From Aurantimonas marina (GTDB taxonomy: Bacteria; Pseudomonadota; Alphaproteobacteria; Rhizobiales; Rhizobiaceae), in the NCBI RefSeq assembly GCF_017183135.1, contig NZ_JADDXW010000017.1, positions 1-64,000 on the forward strand: DNA of 64,000 nucleotides. Direction: 5' to 3'. Each line of letters opens with the position of its first letter. The first letter of the stretch is position 1. The notes beneath the pieces were generated by a model that made no database searches, was not told the DNA's origin, and worked only from the letters and a program-made list of their open reading frames with translations. This document shows, in pieces, positions 45,357-53,916 of this stretch. A program made the translations under genes and the position numbers.

Positions 45357-45697
45357 ATTTTTCCCATTGTAAGCGCTGGTTCAAGACCCTGTCTTACCGG
45401 GGCTTCTCGCGTTTTAGCAGCGGTTGAAACCGAGGCCGGGCGAGGCGCTGATTCGTGTCGCCGGACGGTGGTGGTTACCTCCCGGTTACAAGTGTGGCAG
45501 GAACAAGCTTCTTGAAGTGTTCAACTCGACGGAGCCAGATACCACCCGCAGCATCATCCTGTCTCGTTCGGATCTGCGGGGTCACCGCCGCCCCAGTGTG
45601 GTGGGCGTGTTTCTCGCGATGCTGGCGCACGACATTTTGATCCCTTATCTCGGCGACTTGTCTTAATCTGGCTTTGGACTCATTAGAGGAGGAAGCC
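45357..45697. other. Intergenic stretch after tRNA-Gly
   Basis: 341 bases. An 80-codon open frame from 45424 lacks a ribosome site and protein-like composition and is not called. The last 20 bases contain the strong ribosome site of the next gene. Confidence 0.45.
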
Positions 45698-46321
45698 ATG
45701 ACGCGTTCGTCCGTGTTGTTTGTCGCTACTCTTATCGCAGGGGGCGCTGTTTTTCCCGCCATGGCTCAAGACAGTCCCATGAGCTTCTTCGTCACCAGCC
45801 AGGGGCCGGGCGACGGCGCCGATCTCGGCGGACTGGAAGGAGCCGACACCCATTGCACCAATCTCGCCGAAGCTGCCGGCGTAACAGGAAAAACCTGGGC
45901 GGCCTATCTGAGCACGAGCGACACCGACGCACGTGATCGCATTGGCACGGGCCCTTGGGTCAACGCGCAGGGCGAAACCATCGCCGAGAACCTCGACGCG
46001 CTGCACAGCGAAGCGAACAACATTACCAAGACAACCGCGCTAGACGAAAACGGCGAGGTGGTGAACGGCCGCGGCGATCAGCCGAACCGCCATGATATCC
46101 TGACCGGATCGCTCCCGGACGGCACCGCGCACGAAGCGACCTGCGAGAACTGGATGTCGAGTGGCGAAGGCAGCGCCATGGTCGGCCATCACGATCGCAC
46201 GGGGCTCGACGATTCCGCCGAGGCCAAATCCTGGAACTCGTCGCATCCCTCGCGCGGTTGCGGCCAAGAGGCGTTGCAAGGCACTGGCGGGGACGGCTTG
46301 CTCTACTGCTTCGCGAAATAG
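45698..46321 (+). CDS. Exported protein, DUF1554/lectin-like fold
   Basis: A 207-residue secreted protein with a signal peptide ending VFPAMAQ, behind an excellent ribosome site (AGAGGAGGA). The mature part reads FFVTSQGPGDGADLGGLEGADTHCTNLAEAAG, then KTWAAYLSTS and, later, RTGLDDS with a closing GCGQEALQGTGGDGLLYCFA. The paired cysteines and the LGGLxGAD motif match DUF1554/endostatin-like exported proteins; the function is unknown. It lies between tRNA-Gly and the mobile element. Confidence 0.72.
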   Translation: MTRSSVLFVATLIAGGAVFPAMAQDSPMSFFVTSQGPGDGADLGGLEGADTHCTNLAEAAGVTGKTWAAYLSTSDTDARDRIGTGPWVNAQGETIAENLDALHSEANNITKTTALDENGEVVNGRGDQPNRHDILTGSLPDGTAHEATCENWMSSGEGSAMVGHHDRTGLDDSAEAKSWNSSHPSRGCGQEALQGTGGDGLLYCFAK

Positions 46322-46653
46322 CGATGCAACCGGCGCCCAGTCGCAACGACGTCCAAGACGCTCCCGCGTCGATCACCGCGCAGAAGTTTTAGGTGCAGGA
46401 ATTCGGACATAAAAGCGGAAAATGGTAGCGGAGGAGCGTTGCCGCCATTACAGTGCTATGACCAAATTCGTTTGCTGAGCTACATTTGCTTGGTTACGAG
46501 AACTTTTAGGTGCGAGTCCTGTCCCCGCAATAGGTTCCATCATCAATTGCTGGTCACGCAAATATAACAAGCATTTAGGCCGCTCTCTGGGCGGCTGCTT
46601 TGCGTTCAATCTCCGATTTCTTGCACTGGGTATAGCGAATGTGTTCATCGACA
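46322..46653. other. Junction region with tRNA-like debris
   Basis: This AT-richer 332-base stretch has no gene. TGGTAGCGGAGGAG (46423-46436) is the reverse of a tRNA 3' end such as that of tRNA-Met. A 15-of-16 direct repeat of AGAAsTTTTAGGTGCr occurs at 46382-46397 and 46499-46514, the second copy leading into T-arm-like sequence. A GCCGC/GCGGC hairpin lies near 46565. The pattern suggests repeated integration and loss of tRNA-targeting elements. Confidence 0.5.
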
Positions 46654-48288
46654 TCACAAGTTCGAATCCCGCTCGGTCCGCCACTTCAGTCCCTGAGTGG
46701 GCACTGAATTTACGCCATTTTTTCCGATCAGCGCCCGTAGCAGCTGAGACTTCGATCCCATGATCCGAACCTCGCCATCGGCGACTTCGACACGCTGGGC
46801 AAGCGCACGCAGGTGGTCGCGGCGGTAGCCGCCGCCTTCGAGCCGGATGCGCTGGCGGGCGGTTTTAGCGAAAGCGCGGACCAACTGCGGGGTGACGGCC
46901 TTGCTGCCGGAGTTGTCGAGCATGGCCTGCGCTCGCTCTGCGTCGGCCTTGGCCTGATCCCGGATGGCCTTGAGCCCGTCGATGCGGTCTTTGAGCGCGG
47001 GATCGTCGATGTCGGCCACGCCCGCCTCTATGGCGTCGTAGAGACGCTTGAGCCGCAGTTCCGATTCGGCGGCCCGCTTATTCAGTTCGGCGATATGGTC
47101 GCTGCGGCGCTCGGATTGCTCCTGCCGCCGGTCGAGCACGCTTGCGAGGATGGTTTCCAGCCGCTCGGGCTGAAGAAGCTGGCTCTCAAGGTGATCGGCG
47201 ACCAGATCGTCCAGCTTCTCCATCGGCACGGCCATGCCCTCGCAGGCGGTTGGTCCCTGCCGCGCCTTCATCGAGCAGGCGTAATAGCGGTAGCGCCCGC
47301 CCTTGCCGGTGCGGATCGTCATGGCCCCACCGCATTTGGCGCAATGGATCAGGCCGGTGAGCATGGTCGGCCCGCTGATGACGCGGGCGGGCATGACCTT
47401 GGGATTGCGCGCCTTGAGCCGCGCCTGCACCGCGTCGAACGTCTCCCGGTCGATGATCGGCGGGACCGGAACCGTCACGATCTCGCTGACCGGCTTCAGT
47501 TCCTTGGACTTGCTACGCTTGTTGAACTCATGCTCGCCCATATAGGTGCGGCGCGTCAGAATGCGGTGGACCTGCCCGATACCCCAGCGTCCGCCGTCGC
47601 GGGTGAGGATGCGGCGGCTGTTGAGGTAGGAGACGATGTTCTTGACGCCCATCTGGCCTCTGGTGCCGTCACCTTCCAACGCGAGTCGATAGATCAGCCG
47701 CACCGTGTCGGCGTGTAGCGGGTCGATCTCCAGCTTCTTCTTGGTCTTGGCTCCACGCTGCTCGGCTGCGGCGACACGGTAGCCGATAGGCGGCAGCGAG
47801 CCGTTCCAGAAGCCCTGCCGGGCATTCTCCTTCAAGGCCCGCATCACATGCTTGGCGTTCTCCTTGGACTGATACTCGTCGAACAGCGCCATGATCTGGC
47901 GCATCATGACGTGCATCGGATCGTCGCCCATCTCCTGCGTGATGGAGATGAGCTTGATGCCGTTCTTGGCGAGCTTGCGGACATAGAACTCAAGCTCGAA
48001 GTGGTCGCGGAAAAAGCGGCTGAACGAATGGACCACGACGATATCGAAGGGTGACGGCTTGCTGGTGCCCGCCTCGATCATGCGCTGGAACTCGGGGCGG
48101 CGGTCAGTGGTCGCCGATGCGCCGGGTTCAATGAAGGTCTCGACAAGCTGGTAGCCGCGCGAAGCGCAGTAAGCTTCGCCCTGCCGCTTCTGGTCTGGGA
48201 TGGACACGTCATGCTCGGCCTGCCGCGCCGTCGAGACGCGGAGATAGAGCGCGGCGCGCTGGGGGATCGTGGAAGAGGCGACGGGCAT
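46654..48288 (-). CDS. Large serine recombinase (integrase)
   Basis: A 544-residue site-specific recombinase. The catalytic serine is in AALYLRVSTARQ (residue 19), followed by the resolvase core HSFSRFFRDHFELEFYVRKL. The recombinase domain contains PPIGYRV and RILTRRTYMGEHEFNKR, a zinc-ribbon is visible (HCAKCGGAM and YYACSMKARQGPTAC), and a coiled-coil of about 90 residues follows. I start at ATG 48288, with AAGGAG seven bases upstream. The C-terminal residues are read from an isolated tRNA 3' end, placing the gene at the element boundary. Confidence 0.93.
   Translation of the reverse strand: MPVASSTIPQRAALYLRVSTARQAEHDVSIPDQKRQGEAYCASRGYQLVETFIEPGASATTDRRPEFQRMIEAGTSKPSPFDIVVVHSFSRFFRDHFELEFYVRKLAKNGIKLISITQEMGDDPMHVMMRQIMALFDEYQSKENAKHVMRALKENARQGFWNGSLPPIGYRVAAAEQRGAKTKKKLEIDPLHADTVRLIYRLALEGDGTRGQMGVKNIVSYLNSRRILTRDGGRWGIGQVHRILTRRTYMGEHEFNKRSKSKELKPVSEIVTVPVPPIIDRETFDAVQARLKARNPKVMPARVISGPTMLTGLIHCAKCGGAMTIRTGKGGRYRYYACSMKARQGPTACEGMAVPMEKLDDLVADHLESQLLQPERLETILASVLDRRQEQSERRSDHIAELNKRAAESELRLKRLYDAIEAGVADIDDPALKDRIDGLKAIRDQAKADAERAQAMLDNSGSKAVTPQLVRAFAKTARQRIRLEGGGYRRDHLRALAQRVEVADGEVRIMGSKSQLLRALIGKNGVNSVPTQGLKWRTERDSNL
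46660..46683 (+). other. Isolated tRNA 3' end, probable attachment site
   Basis: GTTCGAATCCCGCTCGGTCCGCCA has a T-loop, the 3' half of a T-stem, an acceptor 3' strand and CCA, but the 5' half of the T-stem is missing, so no tRNA folds. It overlaps the last codons of the recombinase gene (RTERDSNL is its reverse translation), as at the left end of an integrated element. No second copy is visible in the window. Confidence 0.65.
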
Positions 48289-48343
48289 GTCCGGTCTCCT
48301 TCTCAAACGAGTGTCGGGACCGAACAATCCGGTCGTATGAGGC

Positions 48344-48652
48344 TCAGGCGGCGCGCTTCAACGGGCGGGCGCGTTCGATACGCTCGCGCTCCCCTGGCGT
48401 GTTCATGATTTCCCAGAGATCGTTGCGCCGCTGCACGTTGAGCCAGAAGTCGGGACTGTTGCCGAACACGCGCGCGAGGATAAGCGCGGTCGCGGCAGTC
48501 ACATTCCTGCGGTTGCCGCACAACTCGTTGACATGCTTGCGCTGAACGCCCATCGCCTCGGCGAGCGCGCCCTGGGTCAGGCCCATCGGCTGCATGAACT
48601 CTTCGGTCAGGATTTCACCGACAGTGGCCGGCTTGCGCTTCGTGGTCAACAT
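48344..48652 (-). CDS. higA: HigA-family antitoxin
   Basis: A 102-residue antitoxin and repressor with a helix-turn-helix (PMGLTQGALAEAMGVQRKHVNELCGNRRNVTAATALILARVFGNSPDFWLNVQ), the hallmark of the HigA/VapI addiction family. It follows the toxin gene by 14 bases, in the toxin-first order typical of higBA. The start has GAGG six bases upstream. It helps maintain the element in the host. Confidence 0.92.
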   Translation of the reverse strand: MLTTKRKPATVGEILTEEFMQPMGLTQGALAEAMGVQRKHVNELCGNRRNVTAATALILARVFGNSPDFWLNVQRRNDLWEIMNTPGERERIERARPLKRAA

Positions 48653-48666
48653 GGTCTGCCTCGCTC

Positions 48667-48963
48667 TCATCGGTAACTGTGATCGTCCAGATAAATCCCG
48701 TCCGCCTCCCCGCGCTTGCCATTCCAGCGAAAGATCAGCCGCCATTGCTGGTTGACGCGGATTGAATGGAACCCCGTCAGATTACCGCGCAACTTCTCGA
48801 AGTGATTGCTGGGCGGAACGCGCAGGTCCTGATCGGTTACGGCGTCGTCAATCATCTGGAGCTTGCGGAACAACCGGGCTTCAAGATCGGACGGGATATT
48901 GCGGGAGCGAACATCATCCACAAAAAAGGCCCGCAACCAGTCATCCCGAAAGCCGACGATCAT
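48667..48963 (-). CDS. higB: HigB/RelE-type toxin
   Basis: A 98-residue mRNA-interferase toxin of the RelE/ParE superfamily. It begins MIVGFRDDWLRAFFVDDVRSRNIPSDLEARLFRKLQMIDDA and ends with the HigB pattern HSIRVNQQWRLIFRWNG. I start at ATG 48963, which has GGGGGAAG upstream; a longer frame to 49035 has no site. It pairs with the adjacent HigA antitoxin. Confidence 0.92.
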   Translation of the reverse strand: MIVGFRDDWLRAFFVDDVRSRNIPSDLEARLFRKLQMIDDAVTDQDLRVPPSNHFEKLRGNLTGFHSIRVNQQWRLIFRWNGKRGEADGIYLDDHSYR

Positions 48964-49049
48964 TCGCTTCCCCCAAGTCTGAGCAGATGTACCACACTGT
49001 AACTCATATTGCAATGCTTCCTGTTGATCTCCCATCGCTCAGCGTCGGG

Positions 49050-49307
49050 TCAGCCGCCGGGACGGAAGAGTTCGTCGAAGAGATCACCGAACCATTGCTC
49101 GAACACTTCGACCTCGGCCTGTGTGACCGGAACGGGATGGGGCCAGTCGTCGGTGACGGTCCATGTGGACAGGTCATGTTTGGGCGGTCGGCCCATGGGC
49201 ACATGGTATCCGAGCAGGTCTTCAAGCTGCTCCGATACGGTCGGCGGCCTGACGCGCCGGGAACGGGGTGCTGCCCCTGCGCCGTCGTCCGCTCGATCAG
49301 AAGTCAT
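49050..49307 (-). CDS. Hypothetical protein of the mobile element, 85 aa
   Basis: An acidic 85-residue protein (SEQLEDLLGYHVPMGRPPKHDLSTWTVTDDWPHPVPVTQAEVEVFEQWFGDLFDELF). It overlaps the AlpA-type gene by 11 bases and is probably co-translated with it. I recognise no family. The composition and coupling support a real gene. Confidence 0.6.
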   Translation of the reverse strand: MTSDRADDGAGAAPRSRRVRPPTVSEQLEDLLGYHVPMGRPPKHDLSTWTVTDDWPHPVPVTQAEVEVFEQWFGDLFDELFRPGG

Positions 49308-49515
49308 CGAAGTCGAACTTGCTGTTGGGCCTCCACGATACGGGATCTTCGACCCATCGGTCGATATCGGACTCTCGCCATCCGGCGCCGTTGATGCTGA
49401 TCCTGATCTGGGCCGGAAAAGTACTCTCAGCGATCTTTCGATAGATGGTGGAGCGAGACAGGCCCGTCCGGGAGAGAACGGTGGTCAGGCGGACGATACG
49501 GTCTGGTGCGGGCAT
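49297..49515 (-). CDS. AlpA-type DNA-binding regulator / excisionase
   Basis: A 72-residue winged-helix protein of the AlpA/MerR-like class: RIVRLTTVLSRTGLSRSTIYRKIAEST is the helix-turn-helix and GAGWRESDIDRWV the wing. Such proteins control excision or transfer of integrated elements. The start at 49515 has GGAGG ten bases upstream. Confidence 0.85.
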   Translation of the reverse strand: MPAPDRIVRLTTVLSRTGLSRSTIYRKIAESTFPAQIRISINGAGWRESDIDRWVEDPVSWRPNSKFDFDDF

Positions 49516-49643
49516 GGATGCGATGCCTCCGGCTGGCGGTTTCTGACGGCTCTTTGGCCAGTCAGGACAGGCCCTTGCCGGGGCGCAAGAGGGCTCGGGG
49601 AATCGTCGCGGCGCCGGATGGAAACGGCGGCACATAGGAAAGA

Positions 49644-52600
49644 TTACAGCCCAAGTCCGCGCCCTCTCCCGAGGTCGAGACCGTGAGAGAGGGCGAGGGC
49701 CGCGCCGAGTCGGCGGCCAGCCTCCATGTCGATGCCTAGTGCGGCCTTGCGGTTGGCGAGCAGAGATTCCATCTGCGGATCGCGTTCGAGGCTCTTGGCC
49801 ATGTCGCCCATTGCCGACCGGGTGGCTTTGTAGCCCGCCATGTCGCCCGCCTGGTATTGATGCTGGCTGGCGCGGTCGAGCTTCCGCCAGCGCTCGACAA
49901 AGCGGTCGGCGCGGCGTTGCGGATCGGTGCGCAGTTCGGTTTCAAGCTGGAGCGCCCGGATGGCGCGGTTGACCTTGCGTGCACCTGCCTCTCGGGCGAG
50001 GCGGGGCTCTTTCACGTAGGCGGCTTCGGCATCGCGCCAGCCATGAGGCCGCACGCCCTCGAAAGCCTTGCGAGCGTCGGAAAGTTTCCGCATCTGGTCC
50101 GGGCTTCGCTTGCCGCCCGCATCTTCGGCGCCGAATATCGCGTCCACCGCGCGGGCATGACGGATGAGCGCATCGGTGCGGGCCTTGCGCAGCGCCGCCT
50201 CCCGGTCCGCCGCCACGGCTCTTTCAGGCGCATCCGTCGTCCGCCGGACCTCCGCCGCAGCGCTTTCCCGTACCGGCCCCTGCGCTTCGCCAGCGCCCGG
50301 CGACGGCGCTGCCCGTTCCGGCCCCTGTCCGCCATCGGCGGGCAGGCGCAACCCGTCGAACATGCCGCGCACCTTTTCCGGCACGACCTTACGCACGATC
50401 TCGGCAACCCGGGCGCGGAAAGTGATGCCGCGTCGTTCGGCGTAATCCCGCGCCGGGTCGATCTGCTCGTAGTCGGATGCCATGTCCTTGGCCCGGTCGC
50501 GCGACAGGGTGCGAGCGAGCCGGTCCTGACCGGCGAAGTCGTCGTGGCCATAATGCAGATCCATGCCGTCGCGGTGCCGGGACAGGGCGACATAGCTGCC
50601 GTGGGCGTCCATCCCCGGTGTCGCCAGCATATGGGTGCGGTCCACGGTCATGCCCTGCGCCTTGTGGATCGTCGCCGCATAGCCGTGGTCGATGCGGTCG
50701 TAGTCCTTCAGGTCGAATGAGATACTGCGCCCGTCATCGGCGTGCACCGACATGCTCTGCGGGCTGACCTCAACGATGGTGCCGAGCGTGCCGTTCTTCA
50801 CGCCAAGGCCGCGTTCGTTCTGCAGGAACATGACGCGGTCTCCACTGGCGAAGCTACGCTCTCCGCGCTCGACCATGACACGCACGTCATCGCCCAGATC
50901 GCCTGCGTTCCGCATTCGCTCCCGCGCCCCTTCATTGAGTTCGCGCACCTCGGCATTGGTATGGGTGAGGATGATCCGGCTGCGATGCGGTTCGGCCTGC
51001 CGGTCGCGGTCCCAGCGGTCGATCAGATCATCGCGCGCCTGTTCCCGCGTTTGGGCCTCATGGACCATGTCATGACTGTCATAGGCATGGATCGCATTGC
51101 CGGTTCTGCCGGTCGCCAGATCGCGCGTGGCGTCGCGCTGCCAGTCCTTGCGCTGGCGGCGAACTTCGCCGATCTCGGCGCCGCCGTGGCGTTCGTGGAT
51201 CGAGCGGAAGGCTGCGCCCGCTTCGATGGACTGTAGCTGCTGCGGATCACCGACCAGGACAATCTTCGCGCCGGCGTCGGCGGCATGGGACAGCACGCGC
51301 TCCATCTGGCGCGTGCCGACCATGCCGGCCTCATCGATCACCAGCACGTCACCGCTGGTGAGCAGATCGCGGCCGTTCCGCCAGCCATGTTCCATGCTGG
51401 CGATGGTGCGCGATGCTATGCCCGATCCGCTCTGGAGGGCTTCCGCAGCGATGCCGGACAGAGCGATGCCGCGAACGTCATATCCCGCCGCTTCCCAGGC
51501 TTCCCGCGCGACGCCCAGCATCGCGCTCTTTCCCGTCCCGGCATGGCCGACCACGCTGCCCAGACCGCGCCCGTCGGTGACATGCGCCAGCGCATCGGCC
51601 TGCTCGCCGGAGAGGACAAGGCCGCGCTGTTCGGCATGCGCCAGTGCGGCCACTGTGTACCTGTCATCGACCTCGTGGCGTTCGGCCCCGGCCATGAGTT
51701 CGGCGGCACGGTGCAGGCGCTGTTCGGCTTCGATCATGTCGCGGGTGGTGAACCGGTCCTCGCCGCGTCGGTCCCCTCCCAGTTCGACCAGATCGGGCGC
51801 GTTTCCTATGGCATGTGTCACCGCATTGAACTGGACGATGCCGTCGCTGTGCCGATGCGCGAACCGCGCCATCTCGCGCCGCGTGAAGGTCGATTGCTGA
51901 TGCGTGATCGCATCCAATGCAAGGGATGGATCGGCGATGATGCGTTGGCCATTGTCGCGGGCGATCTGCCGGTGCATCTCGGCCCGATCCGCAACGGTGG
52001 CGGCCGCCTCGATCCCTTCGCCTTTGACACGTCGTGTCTTGATGCCGTCGTCCTCGGCACGACGTGTCTCGGCACGACGTGTCTCGGCACGATGTGTCTC
52101 GATGCGATGTGACTCGGCACGATGTGTCTCGATGCGCTGCGCGGGTGCGCCGATCTGGCTTTGCGGCTCAAGCCCGATGCCCTGCGCTTCAAGGCTGCGA
52201 TGATCGATGCGCGCGTCGATGTCGAGTTCGACCAGCCGCTCGTTGGCGAGTTCCGCCCAGCGTTCGCGCCACCGCTCGACCATCTCGGTGCGGTTCCAGT
52301 CGCGGACCTTCCGGCCAAAGCCGTTCTCGTCCACCGAGCGCATGGTAAGCATGACATGGGCATGGGGCTTGGGCGTGCTGTCCTCGCCCATGTCCCAATG
52401 CACATTGAGGTCGGCGATCATGCCCTGGTCGACGAATTCCGATTGCGCGAAGTCGCGGGCGAGCTCGATGCCCTGAGCCTTGCTCATCTCACGCGGGATG
52501 GCGAATTCCACCTCGCGGGCAAGCTGTGCGTCCTTGCGGACCTCGAAGGCTTCGACGTCGTTCCACAGTCGTTCGCGGTCGCTCCATGCCTCAGGCGCGT

Positions 52601-52772
52601 TTTCCGGCAGCAGCACCTCGGAATGGACGACGCCGCGCTTGGCGGAAAAGTCCTGAACGCGGTCAATCCGCTCGTCGCGCATCCGCGAGGCGGAACGGTA
52701 AGCGGCGGAGGCAACCGCGCTGCTCCCGGCCTTGCGGCCAATGACCTTGACGTGAAGATGATAGATCGCCAT
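49644..52772 (-). CDS. traA: TraA-type relaxase/helicase (Ti-plasmid family)
   Basis: A 1,042-residue conjugative relaxase fused to a helicase. The N-terminal MobA/MobL domain starts AIYHLHVKVIGRKAGSSAVASAAYRSAS and contains the metal-site HAHVMLTMR. The helicase part has Walker A GHAGTGKSAMLG, Walker B VLVIDEAGMVG, QLQSIEAG, and the late motif YAATIHKAQGMTVDRTH. It nicks oriT and unwinds the strand for transfer. A tandem five-residue repeat (ETHRA/ETRRA/ESHRI) sits between the two domains. It is divergent from traC-traD, with oriT between, as in Ti plasmids. No TraG or Trb genes are visible. Confidence 0.93.
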   Translation of the reverse strand: MAIYHLHVKVIGRKAGSSAVASAAYRSASRMRDERIDRVQDFSAKRGVVHSEVLLPENAPEAWSDRERLWNDVEAFEVRKDAQLAREVEFAIPREMSKAQGIELARDFAQSEFVDQGMIADLNVHWDMGEDSTPKPHAHVMLTMRSVDENGFGRKVRDWNRTEMVERWRERWAELANERLVELDIDARIDHRSLEAQGIGLEPQSQIGAPAQRIETHRAESHRIETHRAETRRAETRRAEDDGIKTRRVKGEGIEAAATVADRAEMHRQIARDNGQRIIADPSLALDAITHQQSTFTRREMARFAHRHSDGIVQFNAVTHAIGNAPDLVELGGDRRGEDRFTTRDMIEAEQRLHRAAELMAGAERHEVDDRYTVAALAHAEQRGLVLSGEQADALAHVTDGRGLGSVVGHAGTGKSAMLGVAREAWEAAGYDVRGIALSGIAAEALQSGSGIASRTIASMEHGWRNGRDLLTSGDVLVIDEAGMVGTRQMERVLSHAADAGAKIVLVGDPQQLQSIEAGAAFRSIHERHGGAEIGEVRRQRKDWQRDATRDLATGRTGNAIHAYDSHDMVHEAQTREQARDDLIDRWDRDRQAEPHRSRIILTHTNAEVRELNEGARERMRNAGDLGDDVRVMVERGERSFASGDRVMFLQNERGLGVKNGTLGTIVEVSPQSMSVHADDGRSISFDLKDYDRIDHGYAATIHKAQGMTVDRTHMLATPGMDAHGSYVALSRHRDGMDLHYGHDDFAGQDRLARTLSRDRAKDMASDYEQIDPARDYAERRGITFRARVAEIVRKVVPEKVRGMFDGLRLPADGGQGPERAAPSPGAGEAQGPVRESAAAEVRRTTDAPERAVAADREAALRKARTDALIRHARAVDAIFGAEDAGGKRSPDQMRKLSDARKAFEGVRPHGWRDAEAAYVKEPRLAREAGARKVNRAIRALQLETELRTDPQRRADRFVERWRKLDRASQHQYQAGDMAGYKATRSAMGDMAKSLERDPQMESLLANRKAALGIDMEAGRRLGAALALSHGLDLGRGRGLGL
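52055..52144. repeat. 15-bp tandem repeat inside traA
   Basis: Six units of CGGCACGACGTGTCT or near copies lie head to tail and keep the reading frame, adding one five-residue unit (E-T-R/H-R-A) per copy. They fall in the linker between relaxase and helicase domains. Partial units extend upstream to about 52028. Confidence 0.85.
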
Positions 52773-52801
52773 CGCGATCAAGCATTGGCACGGTCAAGCG
52801 C

Positions 52802-52832
52802 ACGTCGGAACGACGTATAAGCGCGCCCTCCC
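52802..52832 (+). other. oriT: oriT with RSF1010-like nick site
   Basis: The traA-traC intergenic region contains the inverted repeat ACGTCG-GAA-CGACGT (52802-52816), followed one base later by TAAGCGCGCCCTCCC. The last 15 bases differ at one position from the RSF1010 nick region TAAGTGCGCCCTCCC and also resemble the Ti-plasmid oriT core. The predicted nick is between 52825 and 52826. Confidence 0.8.
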
Positions 52833-52841
52833 TCGAAAAAA

Positions 52842-52879
52842 TATCGGGATGGACCGGCGCGTGCCAGACCGTCCCGATA
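52842..52879. promoter_or_regulatory. Inverted repeat beside oriT
   Basis: 8-bp perfect arms TATCGGGA/TCCCGATA with a 22-base spacer lie between the nick site and traC. It may bind a transfer accessory protein or control the divergent promoters. Confidence 0.4.
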
Positions 52880-52943
52880 ACCTTACAGCATTGCGGCAGG
52901 CGCTCAACTAACATCGCTGCATCGACAGCTTATGGGGGATGCC

Positions 52944-53270
52944 ATGCGCAAGCCACGGGACTATGACGCGGAACTGAAAGCTCTCGAAGACAAGGCGCGG
53001 GAACTGAAAACCCGCAAGGTGCAACAACTCGGCGAATTGGTGATCGCCACCGGCGCCGATGCGTTCAGCCCCGAGGAACTGGCGAGCGCGCTGATCGTGC
53101 TGGCCGAAACAACGGATGCCGGAAGGAAGGAGTCCTGGGCCAAGCGCGGGGCCGCGTTCTTTCGCAGCAAATCGCGGCGATCTGCAAAAGCATCTGACCG
53201 CGACATTGGCGGCGCTCCGACGCAATCGGGCAGCGCGCAATCGGCATCAGGCGGCGCGGGCGCGGCATGA
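52944..53270 (+). CDS. traC: Conjugal transfer protein TraC
   Basis: A 108-residue Ti-type TraC: MRKPRDYDAELKALEDKARELKTRKVQQLGELV followed by GADAFSPEELASALIVLAETTDAG and a basic tail. TraC is an oriT accessory protein of the relaxosome. I start at ATG 52944, with GGGGGAT at good distance. traD begins one base after its stop. Confidence 0.88.
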   Translation: MRKPRDYDAELKALEDKARELKTRKVQQLGELVIATGADAFSPEELASALIVLAETTDAGRKESWAKRGAAFFRSKSRRSAKASDRDIGGAPTQSGSAQSASGGAGAA

Positions 53271-53271
53271 C

Positions 53272-53538
53272 ATGCGCACCTGGCAGGTCGAACGCCGCAA
53301 ACGCACGCGGCATCTGATTGAACTCGGCGGCCTCGTCGTCAAGTCCGGCATTGCGGACCTGACCGGCGATGATCGCGCCATGATCTACGGCGCGATGATC
53401 TGGGTCGCCGAAAAGCTCAAGAGCGACGATGGACAACGAGCGCGAACGCTCTGGGCCGAAAAGGGAAAACAGGCGTTCGCGGCGGAACAGGAGACTAAAA
53501 CGCCGACCACCTCGCAGTTGCAGCAGGTTCGGGCGTGA
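53272..53538 (+). CDS. traD: Conjugal transfer protein TraD
   Basis: An 88-residue Ti-type TraD: MRTWQVERRKRTRHLIELGGLVVKSGIADLTGDDRAMIYGAMIWVAEKL. In Ti plasmids traG would follow; here no TraG-like sequence is found, so the transfer module stops at traD. The element is therefore probably mobilized by machinery supplied elsewhere. Confidence 0.87.
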   Translation: MRTWQVERRKRTRHLIELGGLVVKSGIADLTGDDRAMIYGAMIWVAEKLKSDDGQRARTLWAEKGKQAFAAEQETKTPTTSQLQQVRA

Positions 53539-53916
53539 CCGATGGCGGGCGGCGCGAAGACTCCACATATCGCAGCGCTGCCCGCCATCGCGCGGCACCG
53601 CCGCGCAAAGACGGCGAACGTCAGGACGTTGTGCTTCTGCGGTCGCTTGTGCGATCTTGCCATTACTACGTGGCTGGAGTGGACCCCGTTTCGCCGGACA
53701 GTCGGCGGTTGGGTTTAGGCACTGAGACGTCTCGCTCTCCTGACCCCCGTCATGCGGCAGCCTTGCGCTGACAGCGAAGAGAAGCGCGTGACCCGCGGAA
53801 CGGCCGGAAAGGAAGACAGACAGGAACAGCTTAACCTCAACTCCCATGCAAAATCTGGCCCATAGCGCATCCTTTGAGTCGGACGACAAGCAAGAATGAA
53901 CCATCAAAGCATGGGA
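53539..53916. mobile_element. Gap with a possible insertion-sequence end
   Basis: 378 bases between traD and ptxE. TGGACCCCGTTTCGCCGGACA at 53680-53700 has the look of an IS3-family terminal repeat (TG start, CA end). No intact transposase is present, and the neighbouring minus-strand residues are too few to assign. It may mark the seam where the ptx operon joined the transfer module. Confidence 0.3.

Noticed and set aside
45424-45666. An 80-codon open frame after tRNA-Gly
   Set aside because: No ribosome site and no protein-like composition; the strong ribosome site nearby belongs to the next gene.
52055-52144. The 15-bp repeats as a CRISPR array or iterons
   Set aside because: Units are contiguous without spacers and stay in frame within traA.
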